Assembly (NCBI RefSeq): GCF_030867095.1
Contig: NC_081837.1
Span: 18,564,001-18,628,000 of the forward strand
Reading direction: 5' to 3'
DNA: 64,000 bases
From: Alligator mississippiensis
Taxonomy: Eukaryota > Chordata > Crocodylia > Alligatoridae
Numbering within the stretch: position 1 is the first letter of the stretch; each line of letters opens with the position of its first letter. The notes under the pieces are model-generated. The model saw only the letters and a list, made by a program, of their open reading frames with translations, made no database searches and had not been told where the DNA came from. A program made the translations under genes and the position numbers. This document shows, piece after piece, positions 52,041 to 62,391 of the stretch.

Positions 52041-54145
52041 CTAGGTACAGGAAGCCATGATGATAGCTTTCTCTACAGCATCTTAAATAGCAACTGGATA
52101 TATTTTTCATGCCTGTTAATGGGGACTGATTTCAGAAATGCTCCAGTGAAGACATTAAGTAGGACTGGAATTGTCTCCTTGTTTCTCCAGCACTTGACAC
52201 TCCTCACTTCCCTCCCCAGCGCTCTGCGCCGTCTTCCCCAGGGCACTAAAGTTCCTGGTTATGCCTCTGGCTTTGCTTACACAAAAAATTGAACCAGTTT
52301 ACCTCTGGTTTACTCAATCTGGCCAATTTAAGTAGTGCACACCAATTCACAGGTGGTTTTCTTGGTGTAGCTTGTGTTGATAACTTTTTTAAACCAATTT
52401 TAATTAAATAGGCACAATATCTGGCTCGGTGAGGCCTGAAACATTATTTCCCACACCCTTTGCATAGTCATGCATGCACATAGGAAAAGAAAGGAGAAAG
52501 TGCTTGATGAAGTTACGGAACCACTTTGATCTCAGTTAATTTACTACATATCTGCTCCCTGACATAGGAAGTTGCTTGGCTTACCTTTCTAGTAGGATCT
52601 ATTCATTTAGCAATAGCAGTTATAATTATGCTTTAAAAATACTTACAGTAAAATCTGATTTCACATGCTCCTGCATTTTGGGGGGAGGGGAAAAATCTTG
52701 ACTAGAAAGTCTCACTTCTTGAATGAAACTTTCCGTGCTTCAAAGCTCTCAAAGCTAAACAGAATTATTGAAAACTAGGGTTGGAAGGGACCTCAGGAGG
52801 TCACCTAGTCTAATGCCCTGCTTGAAGCAGGACTACCCCCAACTACATCACCCCACCAAGGCTTTTAAAATTTCCAAGTGAACATAAGTAATAGGTTTAG
52901 ATGCCAAAAATGAGTCCAGTAAGGCAGTTATTTTAGTACTGTAGTGTATATGAATCATTGTGTTCCTGTGAACTTGAACGTGTAGGAAGAATTATATTTG
53001 TCAATCTTCTTTTGTTAAATAGAAACCAAAAGACTTATCTAGGCAGAATTGTGGTGGGGGATATTTATTCCAGTTTTTGCTATAATTTTAAATCTTCCAA
53101 TTTGAATGTTGTATCACTGGGATTTTTACCTTTAAATGGGTAAAGTATTGTCATGAAATACTGTATGATGCACACCCAAAGAGAAAGTACAATGTATTTT
53201 AAGGTTGGGAAATGATATTAGAGCAAATAGAAGCAAAAGTGTCTAGCCAAACCAATAATTACCCTTCCATGAATACTAGATTCTGTTTCTCACCTGTCTA
53301 AACGCTTTCCTCTGGTGAGATAGTATCATCTTTTTACATTAATCTTAGGATTTAGTATGGGATATTTTAAAAATTGCTCTTCTGTGTAAAGTTAAGACTA
53401 ACAGTCCTGATTTCCTCAATGCTGGAAAAAGCCCCTCTTCTTCCTGATTTACATACTTAGAAACATGTTTCTATTTTAACAATGATTGATGGAGGTTGGG
53501 TGTTTTGCTTTTGTTTTGGCGAGTCTCTGCTTTTACATTGGTACGTGGTATCATAACTGATAGGTGATTTCCCTTGTGGAGTGGGGGGTGGGGTTCCAAA
53601 GAGGAAATCATCCACTATGAATGCTTTGGGCTTGATTCAGTACTCTGTAAAGTCAATGAAAAGACTCCCATTCATCTCAGTGTCAATTGGATTGGATCCT
53701 TAAAATGGCTTTTCTTGGGGAAACAAGAAAGATTAAAAATAGATTTAAAAAATAAAAAAAAAGGAGGCTTAAAAATAGAATGAAAAGTTTTGATTTTTAA
53801 GCTGCTAGTTCAGGTCTAGTAAAGGCTGGTAGGGAATAAAAGTCGTAACTGTTTGGGAACCTTTTGGCCTTTTTGAAGATAGGCTAGTATGATTTGTGGT
53901 GGAAAAGCATCAAACCCTACTTTCCAGCTTTTCTTGTGCTGTTTTCAAGGTTGCTTTGAAGACTGTTTGTTGGCTCTGTTAATATCTTTGGAAATGGTGA
54001 TTTGTATCGGACATGGAACTTTTGTAACTCTTGGAAAGGATTTCTAAATGTATTGTCTACAGAACTAACCGTGGGTATTTTTAGAGTCCAAAATGTGAAC
54101 TGATTCACTAATTGAGAAATTAACTGTTTTTTCTTCTTCTTTCAG
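52040..54145. other. AT-rich, probably intronic; short CR1 tail
   Basis: Contains only a short CR1 3' end on the minus strand (about 52,765-52,865: AAAACTAGGGTTGGAAGGGA). It ends in a pyrimidine tract and acceptor. Otherwise no coding or RNA signals. Confidence 0.5.
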
Positions 54146-54291
54146 CGCTACAACTTGTTGTGAAGCATTTCCAGCTGCTCCACTTGTGCATATTTTCAAA
54201 CAGGCAGGATCTTTTGAAGACGACACCTCATGTTATATTATTAAAATGGCTATCCATACAAGGCTGAGTGTAAAAATGAAAATGCTGACAG
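54146..54291 (+). CDS. Candidate host exon containing a start codon
   Basis: A strong acceptor (TTTTTTCTTCTTCTTTCAG) opens a 146-base segment ending at a donor (GACAG then GTATTT). An ATG at 54,246 in good context (AAAATGG) gives MAIHTRLSVKMKMLT up to the donor. The same frame is open for the whole exon (47 codons, from ATTCCEAFPAAPLVHIFKQ), so it may be internal coding instead. It is AT-richer than the shadows elsewhere and sits 3.2 kb downstream of the CpG island, so it could be exon 2 of a plus-strand gene with a non-coding first exon. I do not recognise the protein. Confidence 0.45.
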
Positions 54292-54928
54292 GTATTTCTT
54301 AATCTTTTGAGATTTTAACTAACATTTCATTCTTATTTATGTTTTATTAATTATCTCTGTAAGCAAATATAAATTGGGGGGGGGGGGGACTTTGGGGAAG
54401 TGATTGAAGAGAACAAAATCTGAAAAACGATTCTGTAAGAATATCTTCTTTTACCACCTGTCATGATGTATAAATAGGCAAGAGGTCAGTTTGGCTTTTA
54501 AATTCAGGAGCAGTGTGTAGGTCTGGGATGAAAAAAAACACCCCATTTCTTCCACCTGTTCCCTTATATACTAAGCAAATTTGATTTAGAGAAAGAAGGG
54601 TTTTGTTTTTACTAAAACTGCACTTAACCTTGACCTGGCAATCGCATAGCATCATAGCTCTTAACTTATTTGAATATTTGATTCCTGTAACTTAAAAAAA
54701 AATTAAACATCTAGGAATTAAGAACTGTAAAGTAATAGGTAGTGTGTTATTTTATCATCTCAGGTTCAAGCAGGACAGTTTCAGGAATGTATGACTTGAG
54801 AGAGGCAGCCAGACAGACAATCCAAATGCTTCAGTTGGCAGGATGAAGTGATATGCTAATGTAAGAGAAAAGGTGGGTGTACAATGGCAAGGAAATAAAT
54901 ACCCGTTAAAAAGGTGGGAGGTCTAGGA
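54292..54928. other. Probably intronic, no gene seen
   Basis: AT-rich DNA with a run of 12 G at about 54,377. No further exon recognised. Confidence 0.4.
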
Positions 54929-55620
54929 CAGTGGTTCTCAACTTTTTTTGTACCAGGACCTATTTATGAAGATCAGTGGCCAGTGCTGACCTGCTTTCCC
55001 CCAGCCCTGCTAAAGGGAGCCCCCAGCTGCCCCTTTGCCATTCGGGCCGAAGTCCCGCAGTTCACGCGGATTTCAGTGGAGTGAGTCCGCTGTGGCAGCC
55101 CCCCCTGCCCTGGTCTGGGGCTGCCATGCCTCACCAGGCAGCCTGGTCGCGGTCCCTCCAGCCCGTCCCCCAGCAGCGTCTCCCAGTTGCTGTGCCCGTA
55201 CAAGTATGAGCAGCAGCTCAAGTGCCACCAGCCCAGCTATGCAGCTCCCCCCGATGCCTCCCTCTCTTGCTGAAGGGGCAGGCGCCTACCCCTCCCGTCC
55301 CCCCTGCCCTGATGCAGCCTTGGCGCCCGGCTATCTTCCCCATATCTGGCAGGTACCCATCCCCCCTGCCCACACACACACACAGTCCCCAAGTCCCGGA
55401 CCTCCAACCCCCACTGATCATACACTTAACTGCATCCAGCTATTGGTGCTTCTCCCAGGACCCTGCCTGGGTGCATGCAGGCCATGTGGATGTGTGTGCA
55501 GAGACACACGTGTGCCTGCTGGCTCCAGTCACCCAAGCAGTGACTTGCAGGCAGGCTGGAATGAAGGTTACGTGTATGGGGAATGACAAGCTAGATGTGT
55601 GTGGAATTAAGGGCTAGCTC
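54929..55620 (+). mobile_element. hAT-like terminus and GC-rich body
   Basis: ACAGTGGTTCTCAACTTTTT at 54,931 is a typical hAT terminal sequence. The following GC-rich DNA lacks a transposase. No matching right end was found, so the end given is only where the GC-rich part fades. Confidence 0.4.
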
Positions 55621-55809
55621 TGAAGAAGATGACGTTGGGAGAGATTGGGGGTGGAGGGGGAGAGGTGGATTCTTTGCTAGTGAGCTTTCCTGGGAGTCAG
55701 GCAGCGTGGGATAGCTAGAATCTTCCTGCTAGCCGTGTTGTAAGTGTTCGGATTCAATGCTTGCAAGCATAATAAATATTGTTATAGCGTTTTGATGATA
55801 GTGTTAGAG

Positions 55810-56086
55810 CACGGGTGCTCAACCTCTGGTCCTTGGGCCAATTGCAGTCTGTGGAGCTATGATATCTGCCCCACTAGGCTCCCCACAGTTGGGAAATTTG
55901 GCGTTTCTCACCTGTCTAAACTCTTTCCTTCGGTGAGGCACTCCCCTCCCCCCCATTTGTCGATGGATTGGGTTCTTGTTCTGCCCCTACCTTTCCTCCC
56001 TCCATGGGCTTCGATTGCGTACTGCTTGCATGCGGATTGGGCACTGCCCATCCGTCTCACCGGACAAAAAGGTTGAGCACTCTTTG
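55810..56086 (+). mobile_element. Non-autonomous hAT-like element
   Basis: Inverted ends CACGGGTGCTCAACC (55,810) and GGTTGAGCACTCTTTG (56,071-56,086), with flanking TTAGAG on both sides (55,804-55,809; 56,088-56,093) as the core of an imperfect 8-bp target duplication. About 277 bases, no coding capacity. A similar right end occurs at 15,780. Confidence 0.65.
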
Positions 56087-57485
56087 TTTAGAGTAGTGTT
56101 CTCACTGAGATGATCCAGGAAGTATGCAAAAGGAAAGGATTTTTTGGGTGTGGTGACTTTTATTGGACCAACTGCGTGGTTGGAATTAAGTTAGATAAGC
56201 TTTCAAACGCAAGATTCATAAATTAATAGATTCATATATGCTAGGGTTGGAAGGGACCTCAACAGATCATTGAGTCCGACCCCCTGCCTAGGCAGGAAAG
56301 AGCGCTGGGGTCAGATGACCCCAGCCAGATGCCTATCCAGCCTTCTCTTAAAGACTCCTAAGGTAGGGGAGAGCACCACCTCCCTTGGAAGCCCATTCCA
56401 AATTTTGGCCACCCTTACAGTGAAGAAATTTTTCCTGATATCTAGCCTAAATCTGCTCTTTGTCAGTTTGTGACCATTGTTCCTTGTTACCCCAAGAGGC
56501 GTTCTGGTGAACAGAGCATCTCCGGTTCCTTGCTGCGCCCCCCTAATGAATTTGTAGTTGGCCACAAGATCACCTCTCGGCCTTCTCTTGTGGAGGCTGA
56601 AGAGGTCCAGGTCCCTTAGTCTCTCCTCATAGGGCTTATGCTGTAAACCGTTAACCATACAAGTGGCTCTCCTCTGGACCCTCTTGAAGCTGTCCACATC
56701 CTTCTTAAAGTATGGTGCCCAAAACTGGACGCAGTACTCCATCTGGAGTCTGACCAGTGCCGCATAGAGGGGAAGTGTCACCTCCTTGGTTCTAGTTGTC
56801 ATGCATCTGCTGATGCACGATAGAGTGCAGTTAGCTTTGCTGATGATTTCGTCACACTGACGACTCATGCTCATCTTGGAGTCTGCTAGGACTCCGAGAT
56901 CCCTTTCCGCTTCTGTGCTGCTGAGAGGGTCATTTCCTAGCCAGTAGGTGCGCTGGATATTTTTACGTCCTAGGTGCAGTACTCTGCATTTGTCCTTGTT
57001 GTACTGCGTCCTGTTGTGTTCAGCCCGCTTTTCCAACCTGTCCAGGTCTGCCTGCAGTCATTCCCTACCCTCCAGAGTGCTTACTTCACCCCACAATTTA
57101 GTATCATCTGCAGACTTGGACACAGGACACTTCACGCCCACATCCAAGTCACTGATGAAGACACTGAAGAGTACAGGTCTGAGGACTGAGCTCGGTGGGA
57201 CCCCACTACCCGGATCTTTCCAGGTCAATACCGACCCATCTACTACCACTCTCTGGGTGCGACCCGCAAGCCAATTTGCCACCCACCAGACCGTTTAAAC
57301 ATCTAAGTCACAGCCTCTTAATTTATTTAAGAGAATGGGATGAGATACCGTATCGGAGGTCTTCCTAAAATCCCAAAAAACAACATCCACCTCTACTTCT
57401 GCATCAGCATTTTGTGACCTGGTTATAAAATGAAACCAGATTAGTCAGGCATGATCTACCTGCTACAGATCAATGCTGGTTGCCC

Positions 57486-58427
57486 TGCTTTATCAACGAT
57501 TTGGAAGACGGGGGTGAAAAGCAGTCTGTTCAAATTTGCTGATGATACCAAAATATGGGGAGAGGTGGGCACGTTAGCAGGGAGGGAGAGACTGCAGAAA
57601 GACCTGGATAGGTTGCAGGGGTGGGCTAACAAAAACAGGATGCGTTTCAATAGTGACAAGTGCAGGGTGCTGTACTTGGGCAGTAGTAACCAGCAGCACA
57701 CTTATAAGATGGGAAACTCCCTTCTTGAGAGCACGGAGGCAGAAAGGGATCTTGTAGTCATTATTGACTCCAAGATGAACACGGGCCGACAATGCGAGGT
57801 CACGGTCGGCAGGGCTAACCAGACTGTATCGTGCAACCGCAGGTGCATCTCAAGTAGGTCCAAGGAGGTGATCCTCTCCCTCTACGCGACACTGGTCAGG
57901 CCGCAGCTGGAGTAGTGTGTCCAGTTCTGGGCACCCCACTTCAAGAGGGATGTGGACAACATCGAGAGGGTCCAGAGGAGGGCCACCCGCATGATCCGGG
58001 GACAGCAGGGCAGACCCTACAACCATAGGTTACGGGACCTGAACCTCTTCAGCCTTCACAAGAGAAGGCTGAGGGGGGACCTGGTGACTGTCTATAAACT
58101 CACTTGGGGGGACCAGAAGGGTTTGTGGGAGACCTTGTTTCCCCTAGCGCCCCCCGGGATAACAAGGAATAACGGCCACAAGTTGTTGGAGAGTAGGTTT
58201 AAATTAGACCTCCGTAGGAACTACTTTGCGGTTAGGGCGGCTAGGATCTGGAACCAGCTTCCAAGGGAAGTGGTGCTGGCTCCTACCCTGGGGGTCTTTA
58301 AAAAGCGGCTTGATGCCTACCTGGCTGGGGCCATTTGAGCCTAGTTTTCTTCCTGCCCAGGAAGGGGGTGGGACTTGAAGATCTCCAAGGTCCCTTCCGA
58401 CCCGACTTCTATGATTCTATGATTATT
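57486..58427 (+). mobile_element. CR1 LINE 'C', 5'-truncated, nested in 'A'
   Basis: Plus strand. Starts within the reverse transcriptase at the catalytic block (KFADDTKIWGEVGTLAGRE), then RDLVVIIDSKMNTGRQCEV, LYATLVRPQLE, one stop, CVQFWAPHFKRDVDNIERV, ending LGVFKKRLDAYLAGAI and stop at 58,336. A 3' tail with TTCTATGATTCTATGATT follows (58,408-58,427). It interrupts CR1 'A' in the opposite orientation. Well preserved: essentially one stop over about 280 codons. Confidence 0.92.
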
Positions 58428-58696
58428 TTTCCCGCTGGACTCCCACAAATATGATCCTTAATAATCTTTTCAAAGACTTTTCCAAGGATGGAGGTGAGGC
58501 TGACTGACCTATAATGACTTGTATCCTCTTTCCTCCCCTTCTTGAAAATGGGGACCACATTGGCCCTTTTCCAGTCCTCTGGGACCTGACCCGAGTGCCA
58601 CGAGTGCTCAAACAGCTGTGCCAGTGGTTCTGCTATGACACCGGCAAATGCCTTCAGTACTCGCGGATGCAGCGCATCTGGGCCTGCTAACTTAAA

Positions 58697-60410
58697 CATA
58701 GATTCGTAGATGTTAGGGTCGGAAGGGACCTCAATAGATCATCGAGTCCGACCCCCTGCATAAGCAGGAAAGAGTGCTGGGTCTAGATGACCCCAGCTAG
58801 ATGCTCATCTAACCTCCGCTTGAAGACCCCCAGGGCAGGGGAGAGCACCACCTCCCTTGGGAGCCCGTTCCAGACCCTGGCCACTCGAACTGTGAAGAAG
58901 TTCTTCCTAATGTCCAGTCTAAATCTGCTTTCTGCTAGCTTGTGGCCATTATTTCTTGTAACCCCCGGGGGCGCCTTGGTGAATAAATACTCACCAATAC
59001 TCTTCTGTGCCCCTGTGATGAACTTATAGGCGGCCACAAGGTCGCCTCTCAACCTTCTCTTGCGGAGGCTGAAAAGATCCAGTTTCTCTAGTCTCTCCTC
59101 GTAGGGCTTGGTCTGCAGGCCCTTGACCATATGAGTGGCCCTTCTCTGGACCCTCTCCAGGTTATCCGCATCCCTCTTGAATTGCGGCGCCCAGAATTGC
59201 ACGCAGTACTCCAACTGCGGTCTGACCAGCGCCCGATAGAGGGGAAGTATCACCTCCTTGGACCTATTCGTCATGCATCTGCTGATGCACGATAAAGTGC
59301 CATTGGCTTTTTTGATGGCTTCGTCACACTGCCGGCTCATGTTCATCTTGGAGTCCACTAGGACTCCAAGATCCCTTTCCACTTCCGTGCCACCCAGCGG
59401 GTCATTCCCTAGGCTGTAGGTGTGCCGGACATTTTTCCTCCCTAGGTGCAGCACTTTGCATTTCTCCTTGTTGAACTGCATTCAGTTGTTTTCTGCCCAC
59501 TTGTCCAACCTGTCCAGATCTGCTTGCAGCTGTTCCCTGCCCTCCGGCGTGTCTACATCTCCCCATAGCTTTGTGTCATCTGCAAACTTGGACAGAGTAC
59601 ATTTGACTCCCTCGTCCAAGTCACTGATGAAGACATTAAAGAGTATCGGTCCAAGGACCGAGCCCGGCGGGACCCCACTGCCCACACCCTTCCAGGTCGA
59701 AACCGACCCATCCACCACGACTCTCTGGGTGCGACCCTCCAGCCAATTCGCCACCCACCAGACTGTGTAGTCATCCAAGTCACAGCCTCTTAACTTGTTC
59801 ACCAGTATGGGGTGGGATACCATATCGAAGGCCTTCCTGAAGTCTAAGTATACGACATCCACCCCTCCTCCTGTGTCCAGGCGTTTCGTAACCTGGTCAT
59901 AAAAAGAAACTAGATTGGTCAGGCACGATCTGCCTGCCACGAACCCGTGCTGATTTCCCCTCAGCATAATTTGTCCTGCCAGGCTCTCACAAATGTGAGC
60001 CTTGATAATTTTTTCAAAGACTTTACCAAGGATGGAGGTGAGACTGACTGGCCTATAGTTGCCCGGGTCCTCCTTCCTCCCCTTTTTGAAAATGGGGACC
60101 ACGTTGGCCCTTTTCCAGTCCTCCGGGACTTGGCCCGTGCGCCACGAGCGTTCAAATATTCCTGCCAGTGGCTCTGCAGTGATGTCGGCCAGTGCCTTCA
60201 GCACCCTCGGATGGAGCTCATCCGGGCCTGCCGACTTAAAGGCATCCAGTTCTTCCAAGTGACTCTGCACCATCTCAGGGTCTACGCATGGAAGTCTGGC
60301 GCCATGCTGCTGCCTCTCTACAACCCCAGTGAGAGACTTGTCGTGCCCCTCGCTTAGGAACACTGAGGCAAAGAACTCGTTGAGGAGTTCAGCCTTGTCC
60401 CCCCCGTCTA
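58697..60410 (-). mobile_element. CR1 LINE 'B', 5'-truncated, nested in 'A'
   Basis: Minus strand. 3' end at 58,697 (ACATAGATTCGTAGATGTTA). The reverse transcriptase is open over long stretches: 60,363-59,482 with [56 protein letters not shown] (first Asp), and [16 protein letters not shown] (Asp pair); then 59,481-58,783 to the C-terminus GVFKRRLDEHLAGVI. Only one stop separates the two frames. The 5' end is cut at about 60,410, where sequence of CR1 'A' resumes in the corresponding region. This is the youngest-looking CR1 in the window. Confidence 0.93.
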
Positions 60411-60796
60411 CACATCCAGTCCATCCAAGTGACTCTGCACCACGTCAGCGTTGACAGTTGGTGGGCTGGTATCCCTCTGATCCCATCTAAGAGCCTGTTA
60501 GGAGACTGATCTTGACCCTTGTTCGAGAACACTGAGGCAAAAAACTCATTGAATAGCTCAGCCTTGTCCCCCCCGTCTGTCACTAATTGCTCCTGTTTCT
60601 TCAGTAGGGGTGCTGTGCTGCCCTGCGCCTTCCTTTTACTCCCTACATACCTAACAATAGACGTTTTGTTGTCTTTAATTTGTGTTGCCAGCCTCAGCTC
60701 TGTAGTTGCTTTGGCCTTTCTGCCTCCCTGCAAGTGCGGGCCAAGTAGATACACTCCTCCTTGGTAGCTTCCTCCTGCTTTCACCACCTATATGCC

Positions 60797-60837
<41 letters not shown>

Positions 60838-61429
60838 CCCTTAGGCTCTTCTAGATGTCTGTGTTTAGCCAAGGAAGTTTTTTGGCCCCTTTCTCCCCTT
60901 TCCCTCGCACTGGGATCATCTCCCTCTGTGCCTGAAGGATCACTTCCTTTAGGAACGACCACCCTTCCTGGACTCCCATCTCGCCAATACTCCTATCCTG
61001 CAGTGCATCGCTGATTAAACTGAGCACGCTGAAGTTAGCCTTCCTAAAGTCAAGCACCTCCACCCTATTATTATCTTACCCACTCTACACCGTATGATGA
61101 ATTTGATTGAGTGAGTGGTGGTCACTGTCCCCGAGGTGACCACGAATCTCTAGTTCCCCTTCCAGGTCATCCCCCATAGCCAACACCACGTCCAGTGGGA
61201 CCATATACTTCCTGCGTTAGGTGAACGGTTGGATTTGGCTGACTGCTCTTCCCAGCAGATGTCAGGGTAGTTTAGGTCCCCCATGACAACCATGTCCCTA
61301 GACTGTACGGCCCCTGAGAGCTGCCTCAAGCATTCCCAGTCTAGCTCTCCTCCTTGATGTGGTGGTCTGTAGCAGACCCCCATCACCAGGTCCCTTTCCC
61401 CTTGACCTCCATGTGTCCTAACCCACAAT

Positions 61430-61673
61430 GCTTTAACTTTCTCTTAAGACTCCCTTCTGTGCACTCACCTGGACACTGTCTGAAGCCAATGATGCTGATG
61501 CGCAGTTCAGACTCCTCCTGCTCTCCCCTCAACTAAACAGGGATGGGAGAAAACCCCTTCCCACTTCCCTGCAGCTGGCCCAGCTCAGCTTGCTGCTGCT
61601 GCTGGTTCCTTACCGCCGCACAGGAGCGAAGGGCGCACACATGCTTGCTTCAGCATCCCAACTAAAAGTCAAA
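61430..61673. other. No gene seen
   Basis: Short mixed stretch 5' of the CR1 nest. Confidence 0.4.
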
Positions 61674-61767
61674 TGCTCTAGGTAAGGCTTGAACTCACAA
61701 CCTTGGCATCACTTCCCCAGTGCTGTTTTATAAGTATCACATGCTAACCCACCGCACCACCAGAGCT
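61674..61767 (-). tRNA. tRNA-like sequence (pseudogene or SINE head)
   Basis: Minus strand, 94 bases. The acceptor ends pair (GCTCT...AGAGC). There is an A-box-like TGGTGCGGTGGGTTAGCA and a B-box-like GGTTGTGAGTTCAAGCC, with a long variable arm as in tRNA(Leu/Ser). The anticodon stem pairs poorly, so the isotype cannot be read. Probably a tRNA pseudogene or the head of a tRNA-derived SINE. Confidence 0.5.
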
Positions 61768-61901
61768 GAGTTGAAAAGCTCTTTGTCACTATTTTAGAGC
61801 ATTTGTTTAAAGTAATTGTATCTCTGCTATTGGCTTTTGGATTTAATAAAGACATTTGAACTGAATTACTGACACGCTCAATCAAATTCTAACACAACAT
61901 A

Positions 61902-62056
61902 CAGGGCGCATCTACATGTGTCACTATGGCAACTTTACTGTGCTGTATGTGTGGCACATGATTATTTTTAGCCGCTACTTCACCGTAGTGGCGCGCTATA
62001 CCAGAGGAGCGTGTTGCAATGGGGACGTAGCTGCTGCTTGCGTGTAGATGCCCATG
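61902..62056. mobile_element. MITE with CATCTACA / TGTAGATG ends
   Basis: Inverted ends GGGCGCATCTACATG and GCGTGTAGATGCCC enclose about 130 bases containing short inner palindromes such as TAGTGGCGCGCTA. The end motif resembles that of the palindromic element at 9.25 kb (GTGTAGATG). Non-coding. Confidence 0.6.
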
Positions 62057-62109
62057 GATGCTACATCGCCAATTTTGTTTCTTATACGGCTGTTTTTCCA
62101 AATGTTTCT

Positions 62110-62340
62110 AATAACTCATAGAAAACTAGGGTTGAAAGGGGTTCCAGTAACTCATCTAGTCCAACCCCTTGCTAAAAGCAGGACCATCCTTAATTTGATC
62201 GTGCCAGAGATTTGTCGAGCCGGGCCTTAAAATATTCCGAGTCCACCACCCTCTAGATAAGCTGTCCCAGTACTTCACCAATCTCTTAGTCAGAAAGTTT
62301 TTCCTAATCTCCAGCTTGTTCACATCTCTTCTGTGGTAGG
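62110..62340 (-). mobile_element. CR1 LINE 3' end fragment
   Basis: CATAGAAAACTAGGGTTGAA, then CATCTAGTCCAACCCCTTGC, is a CR1 terminus read from its reverse complement. Truncated after about 230 bases. Confidence 0.75.
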
Positions 62341-62391
62341 GGGTGTGGGCCACGATTCCCGGATGGTGCTTGGGAAGCGGCCGCAGTTGCG

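Larger units (their letters stand above)
56225..61550 (-). mobile_element. CR1 LINE 'A' (host of two nested CR1 copies)
   Basis: Minus strand, in three pieces: 56,225-57,485 (3' end to the middle of the reverse transcriptase: LVRLQMEYCVQFWAPYFK, VADSKMSMSRQCDEII-like), 58,428-58,696 ([31 protein letters not shown]) and 60,411-61,550 ([18 protein letters not shown] linker, then endonuclease YRPPHQGGELDWE, VVMGDLNYPDICWEEQ). The pieces follow each other in CR1 order once two younger insertions are removed. A poly-T run of about 38 (60,800-60,838) interrupts the linker. Many frame breaks. ORF1 is not seen. Its 3' end gives TAGGGTTGGAAGGGACCTC. Confidence 0.9.
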
